Of a stretch of 64,000 nt of DNA, positions 40,579 through 48,992 are shown one piece after another. Source of the stretch: Propionibacteriaceae bacterium UBA6122 (lineage in GTDB: Bacteria > Actinomycetota > Actinomycetes > Propionibacteriales > Propionibacteriaceae); contig DIVW01000023.1 in NCBI GenBank assembly GCA_002428365.1, positions 76,018-140,017 of the forward strand. The letters run 5' to 3'. How positions within the stretch are numbered: the first letter of the stretch is position 1; every line of letters starts with the position of its first letter. The position numbers and the translations under genes were made by a program. Under the pieces are notes generated by a model. The model saw nothing but the letters and a program-made list of their open reading frames with translations, was not told where the DNA came from and did not search any database.

Positions 40579-41538
40579 GTGAGCACCACTTCGTTGCCGG
40601 TCACCGGAGCTGATTCGCTGGGCTCTCCAAAGCCCCGGTCAGGCAAGCCGGCAGCGCGGCTGGCTGAGGCCCGCCGGGCGCTCGTACCGTACGGCTACCT
40701 CACGCCAACGATGGTGTTGCTGGTGGTCTTGATGGTGATCCCGATCGTGATGGTCATCGGCTACTCGCTGATGGACAACGTGATCATGAAGAAGAACCCC
40801 CAGTTCGTCGGGTTCAAGCACTACAGCGACATCCTGACCAGCGAGTCGTTCTGGACCGCAGTCACCAACACTCTCTTCTTTACCGGCGTCAGCGTGATCG
40901 CTCACCTGCTCATCGGTCTGGCCTTCGCGATGATGCTAAACACCGGGCTGATCGGCACCCGCACCAAGGCCATCTTTCGCACCATCTACGTGCTGCCCTG
41001 GTTGTTCACCGTGGCGATCATCGCCGTGCTGTGGCGCCTACTGCTGGAGCCCAACGGCGTCGTCAACTTCCTGCTGACCGCCAGCCACCTCACTGGCACC
41101 GAAGTCGAATGGCTGTCCTCGCCGGAGACCGCGCTCTTCGCGGTCACCTTCATCAACATCTGGGCGGGCTACCCCTTCTACATGACCAGTCTGCTGGCCG
41201 GGCTGCAGGGCATTCCGGCCGACTACTACGAGGCGGCGCAAGTGGACGGGGCCAACGCCTGGCAGCGCTTCACCGCCATCACCATTCCCCAACTCAAGCC
41301 GATCATCATCTCGATGGCCCTGCTGGACTTCATCTGGACCACCCAGCAGTTCGCGCTGATCTGGATGACCACCGGCGGCGGCCCGCTGGGAACCACCGAG
41401 ATGCTGAGCACGTTCACCTACAAGCTGGCCTTCAGCAAGTACCAATTCGGGACGGCCTCAGCGTCCGCGGTGATCGTGCTGGTCATCTCGATGGTGCTCG
41501 CCTTCTTCTACGTCCGAGCGCAGAAGGCGAGGGACTGA
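40579..41538 (+). CDS. Sugar ABC transporter permease, MalF type
   Basis: 319 residues from GTG 40579, which has AAAGGAGG upstream; the open frame back to 40405 overlaps the binding-protein gene. Six hydrophobic segments and the EAA loop 'EAAQVDGANAWQRF' with 'TIPQLKP' are visible. A cytoplasmic N-terminus of about 35 residues precedes the first helix. It partners the next permease, starting one base after this stop. Confidence 0.93.
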   Translation: MSTTSLPVTGADSLGSPKPRSGKPAARLAEARRALVPYGYLTPTMVLLVVLMVIPIVMVIGYSLMDNVIMKKNPQFVGFKHYSDILTSESFWTAVTNTLFFTGVSVIAHLLIGLAFAMMLNTGLIGTRTKAIFRTIYVLPWLFTVAIIAVLWRLLLEPNGVVNFLLTASHLTGTEVEWLSSPETALFAVTFINIWAGYPFYMTSLLAGLQGIPADYYEAAQVDGANAWQRFTAITIPQLKPIIISMALLDFIWTTQQFALIWMTTGGGPLGTTEMLSTFTYKLAFSKYQFGTASASAVIVLVISMVLAFFYVRAQKARD

Positions 41539-41539
41539 T

Positions 41540-42379
41540 ATGGACCGCAAGCTTCGTCGCCTGCTAGGCAAGATCGCCGTGCTGATCGCCTTGGTGATCG
41601 GTGCCCTCTTCGCCGGGCTGCCGGTGCTGTGGATGCTGTCGAGCTCGTTCAAACTGAACACCGACATCTTCGCCTACCCGCCGCAGCTGATTCCGCCGAA
41701 CCCAACTCTTGAGGCTTACACCGCGATCTTCACCGACCCGGTCAAGGTGCGCTTCTTCCTCAACAGCTACTTCATTTCGCTGTCGGTGACGGTGCTCACC
41801 CTGCTGGTGGCCGTCCTGGCCGCGTACGCCCTGAGCCGGTTTGAGTTCCCGTTCAAGCGGGTGCTCAACGTGGTGATCATCAGCGTCCAGGCCGTCCCGC
41901 CGATCACGCTGTTGATTCCCTACTTCGGGCTCATCATGTTCCTCGGGCTGTATAACACCTACCCAGGGCTGATTCTCACCTACATGGTGTTCACCCTGCC
42001 CTACGCGATCATCATGATGACCGGCTACTTCAACACCCTGCCCCGTGAGCTGGATGAGGCAGTGAAGGTGGACGGCGGCAGTTCCTGGACCGCACTGTGG
42101 CGAGTGCTGGTGCCGATCTCGGTGCCCGGCCTGGTCTCAGTTGGCATCTACACCTTCATGATCGCCTGGAACGAATACCTGTTCGCTCTGACCCTGACCA
42201 AGACCCCGGAGATGCGGACGGTCCCGATCGGCATTCAGCTACTGATGGGCCAGCACTCCTATGAGTGGAACCAAATGATGTCGATGTCGATCCTGGGCTG
42301 CATCCCGATCTTGCTGCTGTTCCTGTTCTTCCAGCGCTACTTCATCGGTGGCATGACCGCCGGCGCAGTGAAGAACTGA
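41540..42379 (+). CDS. Sugar ABC transporter permease, MalG type
   Basis: 279 residues, six hydrophobic segments. The EAA loop reads 'DEAVKVDGGSSWTALWRVLV' near residue 175. The start 'MDRKLRRLLGKIAVLIALVI' is a basic N-terminus followed by the first helix. It is separated from the previous permease by one base and from the aldolase by 37 bases. It completes the membrane channel of the importer. Confidence 0.93.
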   Translation: MDRKLRRLLGKIAVLIALVIGALFAGLPVLWMLSSSFKLNTDIFAYPPQLIPPNPTLEAYTAIFTDPVKVRFFLNSYFISLSVTVLTLLVAVLAAYALSRFEFPFKRVLNVVIISVQAVPPITLLIPYFGLIMFLGLYNTYPGLILTYMVFTLPYAIIMMTGYFNTLPRELDEAVKVDGGSSWTALWRVLVPISVPGLVSVGIYTFMIAWNEYLFALTLTKTPEMRTVPIGIQLLMGQHSYEWNQMMSMSILGCIPILLLFLFFQRYFIGGMTAGAVKN

Positions 42380-42416
42380 CCCCATAGACCCACCAACAAA
42401 ATTCAAGGAGAATGAC

Positions 42417-43283
42417 ATGCTTACCAGCGGTGACGGCGTACTGAAGGTCGCCAATGAGGCGGGCTTCGCCGTACCGGCGTTCAACATCAGCGACTATGCG
42501 ATGTTCGCGGGGATCTCTGATCTCTGCGAGGAGTTGCAGGCGCCGTGGATCGTCGCTATTCATCCCGACGAATACGCCCATGTCGGCCCCGATTTCATCA
42601 AGGCCGTCGTCGCCCGGGCGCACCGTTCGTCGGTGCCGATGGCGATCCATCTCGATCACGGTGGCAGCTACGAGCAGGTGATCACCTCCATCCAAAATGG
42701 CTTCACCTCGGTGATGATCGACGCCTCGACCAAGCCGTTCGCCGAGAACGTCGCGATCACCAAGAAGGTCGTCGAGGCCGCCCACGCAGTCGGGCTATCG
42801 GTTGAGGCCGAGCTCGGCACCATCGGGGCCAACGACTCCTACGGCGAGTCCGGGGCGACCGTGGTGATTCACACCAAGCCCGAGGATGCGGTGAAGTTCG
42901 TCGAGGAGACCGGCGTGGACAGCCTGGCGATCGCCATCGGCACCTTCCACGGCCTCTACCCTGCAGGTATGAAGCCGGAGCTGAAGCTCGAACTGCTAAA
43001 GGAGATCAAGTCGGTCGTGTCGATCCCGCTGGTGTTGCACGGCGGTTCGAACAACCCCGATACCGAAATCGGCATTGCGGCCCACACCGGCATCAGCAAG
43101 ATCAACATCTCCTCCGACATCAAGGTGGCCTACCACGCCAAGATGCGCGAAGTGCTCGGCGATGATCCCAAGCTGCGCGAGCCGCTGATGATCCAGCCAG
43201 CCTGTGTCGAGGCAATGAATGTGGTGGCCGCGCACAAGATCAACCTGTTCGGCGCTGCGGGCAAGGCCGCTCTCTACCGCTGA
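42417..43283 (+). CDS. Class II ketose-bisphosphate aldolase (GatY/FbaA-like)
   Basis: 288 residues. Zinc-binding His residues appear in 'AIHLDHGG' and 'GTFHGLYP' with a third in 'LVLHGGSN'. The phosphate-binding and catalytic regions 'AEVGTIG'-like 'AELGTIGAND' and 'KINISSDI' are in order. It is shorter than housekeeping fructose-bisphosphate aldolase, like tagatose-bisphosphate or KbaY-type enzymes. AAGGAG precedes the ATG. Downstream of the importer and upstream of a sugar kinase, it probably cleaves the bisphosphate made by that kinase. Confidence 0.9.
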   Translation: MLTSGDGVLKVANEAGFAVPAFNISDYAMFAGISDLCEELQAPWIVAIHPDEYAHVGPDFIKAVVARAHRSSVPMAIHLDHGGSYEQVITSIQNGFTSVMIDASTKPFAENVAITKKVVEAAHAVGLSVEAELGTIGANDSYGESGATVVIHTKPEDAVKFVEETGVDSLAIAIGTFHGLYPAGMKPELKLELLKEIKSVVSIPLVLHGGSNNPDTEIGIAAHTGISKINISSDIKVAYHAKMREVLGDDPKLREPLMIQPACVEAMNVVAAHKINLFGAAGKAALYR

Positions 43284-43303
43284 AAGTTGGGAGTTCAGCC
43301 CAG

Positions 43304-44491
43304 ATGACCCATCAACTCGTCCTCGGTTTGGGTGGCTGCGTCGACTTCGAGATCGCCTGGGATTCAGGGGTTCTGGAAGACCTCGCTCGGCAGTACCGCA
43401 TCGGTATCGCCGAGCTCGATGTGGCCGTCCCGATCCGGGACGAGCGGTCACTGGTCTGCTCGATTCTGGCCTTCGTGCACAAAGGCAGCGGCGGGGAGCG
43501 GTTTATCGAGACCTCCCAGCTGGCCATCGATTTTGCCGACCGTTTCGCCGTCCGGACGAGCCTGGGTGGCACCTGCGTCCGGGCGGCGATGGCCATCGCC
43601 AAGCTGGGGGTGCCCAGCCTGGTGCACCTGGTCAGCATTGACGACAATGTGCGCCGGCTACTGCCTCCGCAGGTGGACTACCTGTGCAGTGCCAGCGCCG
43701 ACAGCCTGGATCCGCATCTGATCGTCCAGTATCCGGCCGGCGCTGTGGTGCGGTTGGACGACGGCGAGGTGCGCTCGGAGCACCCCAACCGGATCATCTA
43801 CGTCAACGATCCACCAAACCGCGATTTGGTGCTCAGCCCGGAGTTGCCCGCTGCCCTCACTGACGTGCGGGCCTTCCTGCCGGCCGGTTTCAACGTGATG
43901 CGCGACCCGGCCCTGCTGCGTCAGCGCTTGGGACTCCTGCAAGCTGCGATGCGTCGACTGCCCCCGCAAGCGGTGGTCTTCTACGAGGACGCTGGGTTTC
44001 ATGATGATGCGCTGCGGGCCATCGTCAGCCGGGAGTTCAGCGGCCGCATCGACGTCCACAGTCTGAACGAGGACGAACTGCAGACCTACCTTGGTCGCGC
44101 GATTGACCTGCTGGACGTGGCCGAGGTGAAGCTGGCCCTGGCCGACTTCTACCACCGCTTTTCGATCGCCCCGACCGTGGTCGTGCACACCAAATACTGG
44201 GCGCTGGCCTTCGGTAAACAGCCCAGCCGCTATGCCGACGGACTGACCGGCGGGGCGGAGTTGGCTGGCGTCCGGTATCGCAATGGCGACGACTTCACCG
44301 TTGCAGATCTGGAGGAGGTGCGCGCGCTTCCGCCGCATCCGGGCGGCCTTCGCTTCGCCGAGGCAATCACCGCCGAGCTAGGTGATTCGGTGTACTGCGT
44401 CCCCTCGAAGCTGATCGAAACTGCCAGCCCCACCACGATCGGTCTGGGCGACACCTTCGTCGGCGGCTTCCTGGCCGCGCTGCTGTCCTGA
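43304..44491 (+). CDS. ADP-dependent glucokinase/phosphofructokinase family sugar kinase
   Basis: 395 residues of the ADP_PFK_GK family, ribokinase fold. The C-terminal catalytic motif 'TIGLGDTFVGGFLAALLS' carries the base Asp, and 'LNEDELQTYLG' and 'NVMRDP' are visible earlier. Family members use ADP rather than ATP to phosphorylate glucose or fructose-6-phosphate and are best known from archaea. The aldolase 20 bp upstream suggests a hexose-phosphate kinase role. The stop codon lies inside the first copy of a 21-bp direct repeat. Confidence 0.82.
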   Translation: MTHQLVLGLGGCVDFEIAWDSGVLEDLARQYRIGIAELDVAVPIRDERSLVCSILAFVHKGSGGERFIETSQLAIDFADRFAVRTSLGGTCVRAAMAIAKLGVPSLVHLVSIDDNVRRLLPPQVDYLCSASADSLDPHLIVQYPAGAVVRLDDGEVRSEHPNRIIYVNDPPNRDLVLSPELPAALTDVRAFLPAGFNVMRDPALLRQRLGLLQAAMRRLPPQAVVFYEDAGFHDDALRAIVSREFSGRIDVHSLNEDELQTYLGRAIDLLDVAEVKLALADFYHRFSIAPTVVVHTKYWALAFGKQPSRYADGLTGGAELAGVRYRNGDDFTVADLEEVRALPPHPGGLRFAEAITAELGDSVYCVPSKLIETASPTTIGLGDTFVGGFLAALLS

Positions 44492-44556
44492 GCTGCTCAT
44501 ATTGGGGACGGTTCCATTTAGCGCAGTCCTGAGCTGCTCATATTGGAACCGTCCCC
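44485..44556. repeat. REP-like element: 21-bp direct repeat plus 13-bp inverted repeat
   Basis: GTCCTGAGCTGCTCATATTG plus G is perfectly repeated at 44485 and 44526. After the first copy comes GGACGGTTCC and after the second AACCGTCCCC, so GGGGACGGTTCCA (44504) and TGGAACCGTCCCC (44544) pair as a perfect stem. The unit begins inside the last codon of the sugar kinase gene. The layout resembles paired REP sequences spread by IS200-like (RAYT) transposases. Confidence 0.75.
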
Positions 44557-44653
44557 GTTTGGAGCAGCTGGGGGGACGGACGAGGCTGCCGGTGTTCGGC
44601 CAGCTGATTTGGGATACTCGCGGCTAGGCGGTACCAACCGGGGAGCAGGTTAG

Positions 44654-45778
44654 ATGCGGATCGTGGTGGCACCCGACTCGTTCAAGGAGTCGCTGACGGC
44701 AAGCGCGGCTGCGGCCGCGATGGCCGAGGGTGTGGCCCGGGCGTGGCCAGCGGCGCAGTGCGTCCAGGTGCCGTTGGCTGACGGCGGTGAGGGCACTTTG
44801 GCGGTGCTGGCCGACGCGTTCGGCGCGCAGCTGCGCACCATAGCCACCACTGATCCGCTGGGACGTCCGGTGCTCGCCCGCTACGGACTGGCCGGGGACG
44901 TGGCGATCATCGAAGTCGCCACCGCCATTGGCCTGGAGTTGATCGCACCTGAGCTGCGCGACATCGAAAAGGCCACCACTGTCGGGGTGGCCGCACTCCT
45001 CACCGCGGCCCTTGATGCTGGCGCGACTCGGCTGATCGTCGGTATCGGCGGCACGGCTACCTGCGACGGCGGTGCCGGGCTGCTGGCCGGTTTGGGTGCC
45101 CGGCTGCTCGACGCGGACGGCGCCGAAGTGCCGCCCACTCCGGCCGGGCTGGCTCGGCTGGCTCGAGTCGAACTAGCTGGCCTGGAACCACGCCTGGCCG
45201 AGGTGGGGATCGAGATCGCCAGCGATGTGACCAATCCACTGCTCGGCCCCTTGGGCGCCGCCGCGGTGTTCGCCCCGCAGAAGGGAGCCAAGCCCGACCA
45301 GCTGCCGCTACTGGAGAACTCGCTGAGTCGCCTGGCCGAGGCCTTGGTGGCAGCTGGCGCCGCCGACGTCCGGGATACCCCCGGAGCAGGCGCGGCCGGT
45401 GGTCTGGGGGCGGCCCTATTAGCCGTCGGCGGGCGATTGCGAAGTGGGGTGGGGCTGGTCGCTGAGGCGGTTGGTTTGGCCGAGCAGATCGCCGGGGCCG
45501 ACCTGGTGCTCACCGGCGAAGGAGCCCTGGACGCCCAAACCCGTTCGGGCAAGGTGGTGGCCGGAGTGGTGGCGGTGGCAGCCCGGTATCGAGTGCCGGT
45601 TATCGCCTTCGCTGGGCGGATTCCTGATCCAAAAGTGATCGGGGCCCTCGGCCTGGCCGGTGCGGTGGCGATCACCACCCCGGAGTTGTCGTTCGCCCAG
45701 GCCGTCGAGCAGGCGCCGGAGCTACTAAGTGCTGCCGTGGCGGACACTTTGGCCGCCTGGCCGAAGGGGCCAGCGTAG
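44654..45778 (+). CDS. Glycerate kinase, type I (GarK/GlxK family)
   Basis: 374 residues. Family motifs are clear: 'MRIVVAPDSFKESLTASAAA' at the start, 'PLADGGEGT' near 45, 'GIGGTATCDGGAGLL' near 135, 'GAAAVFAPQKGA' near 205 and 'GAGAAGGLG' near 255. The reaction phosphorylates D-glycerate, usually to 2-phosphoglycerate, feeding lower glycolysis. GGGAGCAGG precedes the ATG. It is separated from the sugar operon by the REP-like element. No glyoxylate or glucarate genes are adjacent. Confidence 0.94.
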   Translation: MRIVVAPDSFKESLTASAAAAAMAEGVARAWPAAQCVQVPLADGGEGTLAVLADAFGAQLRTIATTDPLGRPVLARYGLAGDVAIIEVATAIGLELIAPELRDIEKATTVGVAALLTAALDAGATRLIVGIGGTATCDGGAGLLAGLGARLLDADGAEVPPTPAGLARLARVELAGLEPRLAEVGIEIASDVTNPLLGPLGAAAVFAPQKGAKPDQLPLLENSLSRLAEALVAAGAADVRDTPGAGAAGGLGAALLAVGGRLRSGVGLVAEAVGLAEQIAGADLVLTGEGALDAQTRSGKVVAGVVAVAARYRVPVIAFAGRIPDPKVIGALGLAGAVAITTPELSFAQAVEQAPELLSAAVADTLAAWPKGPA

Positions 45779-45788
45779 GCTCACTGCC

Positions 45789-46001
45789 ATGCGGAATCCG
45801 TTGGTGCAGGCCTGGCTCTACATCGGTGTTGGGGTGGTCGGCATAGTCGCCGCCAGCGTCTACCTCTACCTCGACGCGGCCAACCCCGACTCCAGTTGGG
45901 CAACCTTCGACTGGCTGCTGTTGGGCCTTGGGGCGTTCGGGGTGTTTCAGGGCGTCAAGGCCCTCTACAAACTGAACAAGGAGAAGCCACCTCGGCAGTA
46001 G
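45789..46001 (+). CDS. Small two-helix membrane protein
   Basis: 70 residues from ATG 45789: two hydrophobic segments (about 8-28 and 38-55) and a basic tail 'KLNKEKPPRQ'. No family recognised. There is no ribosome site, but TAGGCT sits 7 bases before the ATG, overlapping the glycerate kinase stop, so a leaderless transcript is possible. The gap to the next gene contains the palindrome GAGAACGCCGTTCTC (46025-46039), which differs from the Zur boxes by a wider centre. Confidence 0.6.
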   Translation: MRNPLVQAWLYIGVGVVGIVAASVYLYLDAANPDSSWATFDWLLLGLGAFGVFQGVKALYKLNKEKPPRQ

Positions 46002-46085
46002 GAAAGCTAAGAAAATCCCAAAAGGAGAACGCCGTTCTCGAAAAGAGTGCATACTGGTGCTCTGTACACGGCGAGGGAGCAGCGC

Positions 46086-48113
46086 ATGACCGAGCAATCC
46101 GACCGAATTCGTCGGCTTCAAGCCGATCTGGTCGACCTCTCTGGACGCTTGAACACGCTTGCCAGTGACTTCCAACAGCTCGCAGCGGTGCTGCCAGCTG
46201 AGCTGAAGGCTGGCACGGACGCCACCGCGGCCCGGCCCGTCGGTGCTCCAGTTACACAGCAGTCGCGGGTGCCGGCCCCTCCGGCGCCACCGGCCCCACC
46301 GCCGGTCTACGCCGCGCGCTCGTTTGCGCCGCCGCCACCACCTCCGCCGCCGTATGTCGCCGCGCGACCGCAGGCGCCCGCACCGGCTCGTCCCGTTCCG
46401 ATGCGGCCACCCGTACCGCCGCGCAAGCCACGCCGCGAGATCAACATCGCCGAGATCTTCTCCGTCGTCGGTTCGGCCATCACCCTGCTCGGCGTGGCCT
46501 TCGTGCTACTGCTGCCCGCCGACGGCTTCCTCGGCCAAGACGCGCGGGCCGCGATCGGCCTGGGGCTGGCCGTGGCCGCCGTGTTGGTCGCGGTGGTTCA
46601 GCACCGCAAGGAGCCGGGAAATATCGGCTCCCAGGCGTTGATGGCTACCGGCGTCGCCTCGGCCTTCCTCACGGTCTTTGCACTGTCGGCGCTGTTCCGC
46701 GGGCTGGACGGACGTCCGCTGCTGCCGGAGCTGGCCGGGATCGGTGCCGCCGGGCTGATCAGCCTCGGCGGGGTCGCGGTGGCCCGCTGGTGGCGCAGCC
46801 AATGGCTGGCGGTGCTGGCCGTGCTCGGCAGCCTGGTGCTGGCGCCCTATTTGGGTGGCAACAGTGCGCTGTGGCCGATGGCCTTCATGTTGGTGATGAC
46901 GCTGGCCACTGCCGCCTTCCAGCACAAACTCGATTGGGTGGGCCTGCTGCTCGCCCGGGTGGTGCCAACGGCGCTCTACTTCTCCTGGGTGCTACTGCCC
47001 TTCGAACATGTGCCGATGGTCAACCCGCTGATCGGTCTCGGCCTTGCCTTCGTGCTGGCCGCTGGCGGCCTTGGCATTGCCGTCCTGCATCAACACGGCA
47101 GCGCCACGATGCGGGCAGTGGCGGTGGGCTCCCTAGTGGCGCTGGCTGCGCCAATGATGTTGGCGATCTGGCTACCCGACCGGCTGCTCTCAGTCGCGCT
47201 GATTGCGGTGCTGGGCCTGATCCTGGCCGCTGCCGGGCTGATTCCGGTGGTGTTCGCAAATCAGGTGCGGGCCGCAGCGGTGCCGTTGGGCGCCAGCTTC
47301 ATCGCCTTGGCAGTGGTGCGCTTCACCGATGGCGACTATCTGGGCTACCTCTTCTTCGCCATGGCCGCGGCCTACTTCGCGATCGCTGCCAGCACCCGCT
47401 TCCGGCCGGTAATGGTGGTGGCCGCAGTGTTGGCCACGATCGGGGTCTGGGTCTGGCTGCCAGTCACTGTCGCAGCTTTCGCTCCGCGGACCGAGCTGGG
47501 CGTGGAGCAGACCGCTGAATCGGTGCTCGGTCTGATCGCGACTCTGTTGGCCGTCCGGGCGCTGCGGGCGTTCCGCAACGAGTGGGGCCCTGGGCTCACC
47601 TACGTTAGTTGGGCGGCCTCGGTGGGCTTTGGCTCGCTGGCTGTGATTACCGGTGGTTCGGTGATCGGCACCCGCCTGGGCGATGTGTATTCGGGCTTCC
47701 AGACCGCGCACGCACTGGTTACGGTGGCCTGGCTGCTGCTGAGCGTGCTGCTGCTGCGGCGCGGGCTGCGGCGTGACCCCGACTCCGTGGTGGCGGTGCG
47801 GCTGGCGATCGCTTTGGCGGTGGCCGCGGTGGCCAAGCTGTTCTTGTTCGACCTGAGCACCCTGCCCGACCTCGTCCGCGCCCTGGCCTTCCTGGCCGTC
47901 GGTGTGCTGATGCTGATTATCGGCACGTGGTACCACAAGCAGCTGGAAAAGGGACGCCGGACGCCGCCCGCGCCGGTCTCACCGAGCCCTGCGCCGAGCC
48001 CTGCGCCAGCCGCGCCCGGTCCAGCGCCGGTGCCAGCCGAGCCGAAGCCCACCGAGCTGGTGACCACGGTGGGGTCCGCAACTCCAGACGCTGCCGACCG
48101 TAAAGAAACCTGA
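46086..48113 (+). CDS. DUF2339 large membrane protein
   Basis: 675 residues. A short coiled-coil ('RIRRLQADLVDLSGRLNTLA') is followed by a Pro/Ala-rich linker to about residue 115. Some 20 or more hydrophobic segments follow, the DUF2339 pattern. A second Pro/Ala tail ends the protein. ATG 46086 has AGGGAG upstream; the earlier GTG at 46047 does not. Function unknown; the density of membrane helices with cytoplasmic disordered ends suggests a scaffold or polymer-linked transporter. It lies just before the PP2C-FHA-kinase operon and may be functionally linked, though with its own start. Confidence 0.85.
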   Translation: MTEQSDRIRRLQADLVDLSGRLNTLASDFQQLAAVLPAELKAGTDATAARPVGAPVTQQSRVPAPPAPPAPPPVYAARSFAPPPPPPPPYVAARPQAPAPARPVPMRPPVPPRKPRREINIAEIFSVVGSAITLLGVAFVLLLPADGFLGQDARAAIGLGLAVAAVLVAVVQHRKEPGNIGSQALMATGVASAFLTVFALSALFRGLDGRPLLPELAGIGAAGLISLGGVAVARWWRSQWLAVLAVLGSLVLAPYLGGNSALWPMAFMLVMTLATAAFQHKLDWVGLLLARVVPTALYFSWVLLPFEHVPMVNPLIGLGLAFVLAAGGLGIAVLHQHGSATMRAVAVGSLVALAAPMMLAIWLPDRLLSVALIAVLGLILAAAGLIPVVFANQVRAAAVPLGASFIALAVVRFTDGDYLGYLFFAMAAAYFAIAASTRFRPVMVVAAVLATIGVWVWLPVTVAAFAPRTELGVEQTAESVLGLIATLLAVRALRAFRNEWGPGLTYVSWAASVGFGSLAVITGGSVIGTRLGDVYSGFQTAHALVTVAWLLLSVLLLRRGLRRDPDSVVAVRLAIALAVAAVAKLFLFDLSTLPDLVRALAFLAVGVLMLIIGTWYHKQLEKGRRTPPAPVSPSPAPSPAPAAPGPAPVPAEPKPTELVTTVGSATPDAADRKET

Positions 48114-48200
48114 CGCGCCGGGTTGGTTAGCATGTGGGTGCCCCAACCGGATCGGTCTGCCGATCAACGGGCGGCAAATGGGGCATTTAGGAGCGTGGCT

Positions 48201-48992
48201 GTGATTGGGGTCTCGGTCGGTGCCTGCACCGATGTTGGTGCCGTTCGATCGCTCAACGAGGATCGCTATTACGTCGGCACCTACATTTGGGTGGTCGCCG
48301 ACGGAATGGGCGGTCACGCGGCCGGTGAAATTGCCAGCGAGATCGTGGTTGGCCAATTGCGCGAACTCGATTACGACCATCTGGAACGCCAAGCCGTCCT
48401 CGATTCGCTGTTGGCGGCTAACACTGCCGTGCTTGATTACGGATACCAGCATCCCGAGGCTCGCGGGCTGGGCTCCACGGTCACCGGCCTGGCCCGGATC
48501 GATATCGGTGGGGCTGAGCATTGGGCGGTGTTCAATGTCGGCGACTCGCGGGTCTATCGCTCCTACCAGGGCGTGCTTTCGCGGGCCACCTTGGACCACT
48601 CCGAGGTTGAAGAGCTGATCTTGCAGGGGGTGATCACCCCCGAACAGGCTCGCCTGCACAGCTCGCGCAGCGTCGTCACCCGCTCGATCGGCACCGATCC
48701 GGCACCTCAGGTAGATCTGTGGGTGCTGCCGCAAACCCCAGGGGAGCGCTTCGTGATCTGCTCTGACGGGCTGACCGCCGAGCTTTCCGATGACGCGATC
48801 GCCGCCATTCTTGACCGCTGCCACGACAGCGAGGTGGCCGCCCGCAGCCTGGTGGACGCCGCCTGGGAGGCAGGCGGTAGTGACAACATCTCGGTGCTGA
48901 TCGTGGACGTGGCCGCCGATCCAGCCGATTCCGACGTCGAGGAGATCACCAATCCGCGGTCGAGTCTGCGAGCGGAAGCGAGGCCGCAATGA
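48201..48992 (+). CDS. PP2C-family Ser/Thr protein phosphatase
   Basis: 263 residues from GTG 48201, with AGGAG 8 bases upstream; alternatives at 48132 or 48123 add residues without a ribosome site. PP2C motifs: 'SLNEDRYYVG', 'WVVADGMGGHAAGE' with metal-binding Asp, 'NVGDSRVYRS' and 'ICSDGLTAELSDD', then 'GGSDNISVLIVDV'. It removes phosphate from Ser/Thr on proteins, here probably opposing the kinase encoded two genes downstream. A GATCGG/CCGATC hairpin lies in the leader at about 48150. ATGA overlap with the FHA gene. Confidence 0.93.
   Translation: MIGVSVGACTDVGAVRSLNEDRYYVGTYIWVVADGMGGHAAGEIASEIVVGQLRELDYDHLERQAVLDSLLAANTAVLDYGYQHPEARGLGSTVTGLARIDIGGAEHWAVFNVGDSRVYRSYQGVLSRATLDHSEVEELILQGVITPEQARLHSSRSVVTRSIGTDPAPQVDLWVLPQTPGERFVICSDGLTAELSDDAIAAILDRCHDSEVAARSLVDAAWEAGGSDNISVLIVDVAADPADSDVEEITNPRSSLRAEARPQ

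Noticed and set aside
46025..46039. Palindrome GAGAACGCCGTTCTC as a third Zur box
   Set aside because: The centre is 5 bases instead of 3 and the outer AAT/ATT flanks are missing; the neighbouring genes are not zinc-related.
46025..46039. Same palindrome as a LexA/SOS box
   Set aside because: GAAC and GTTC are separated by 3 bases, not 4, and no SOS gene follows.
48146..48168. GATCGG-TCTG-CCGATC hairpin before the phosphatase gene as a riboswitch or terminator
   Set aside because: Only a 6-bp stem and no further conserved structure or T-run.
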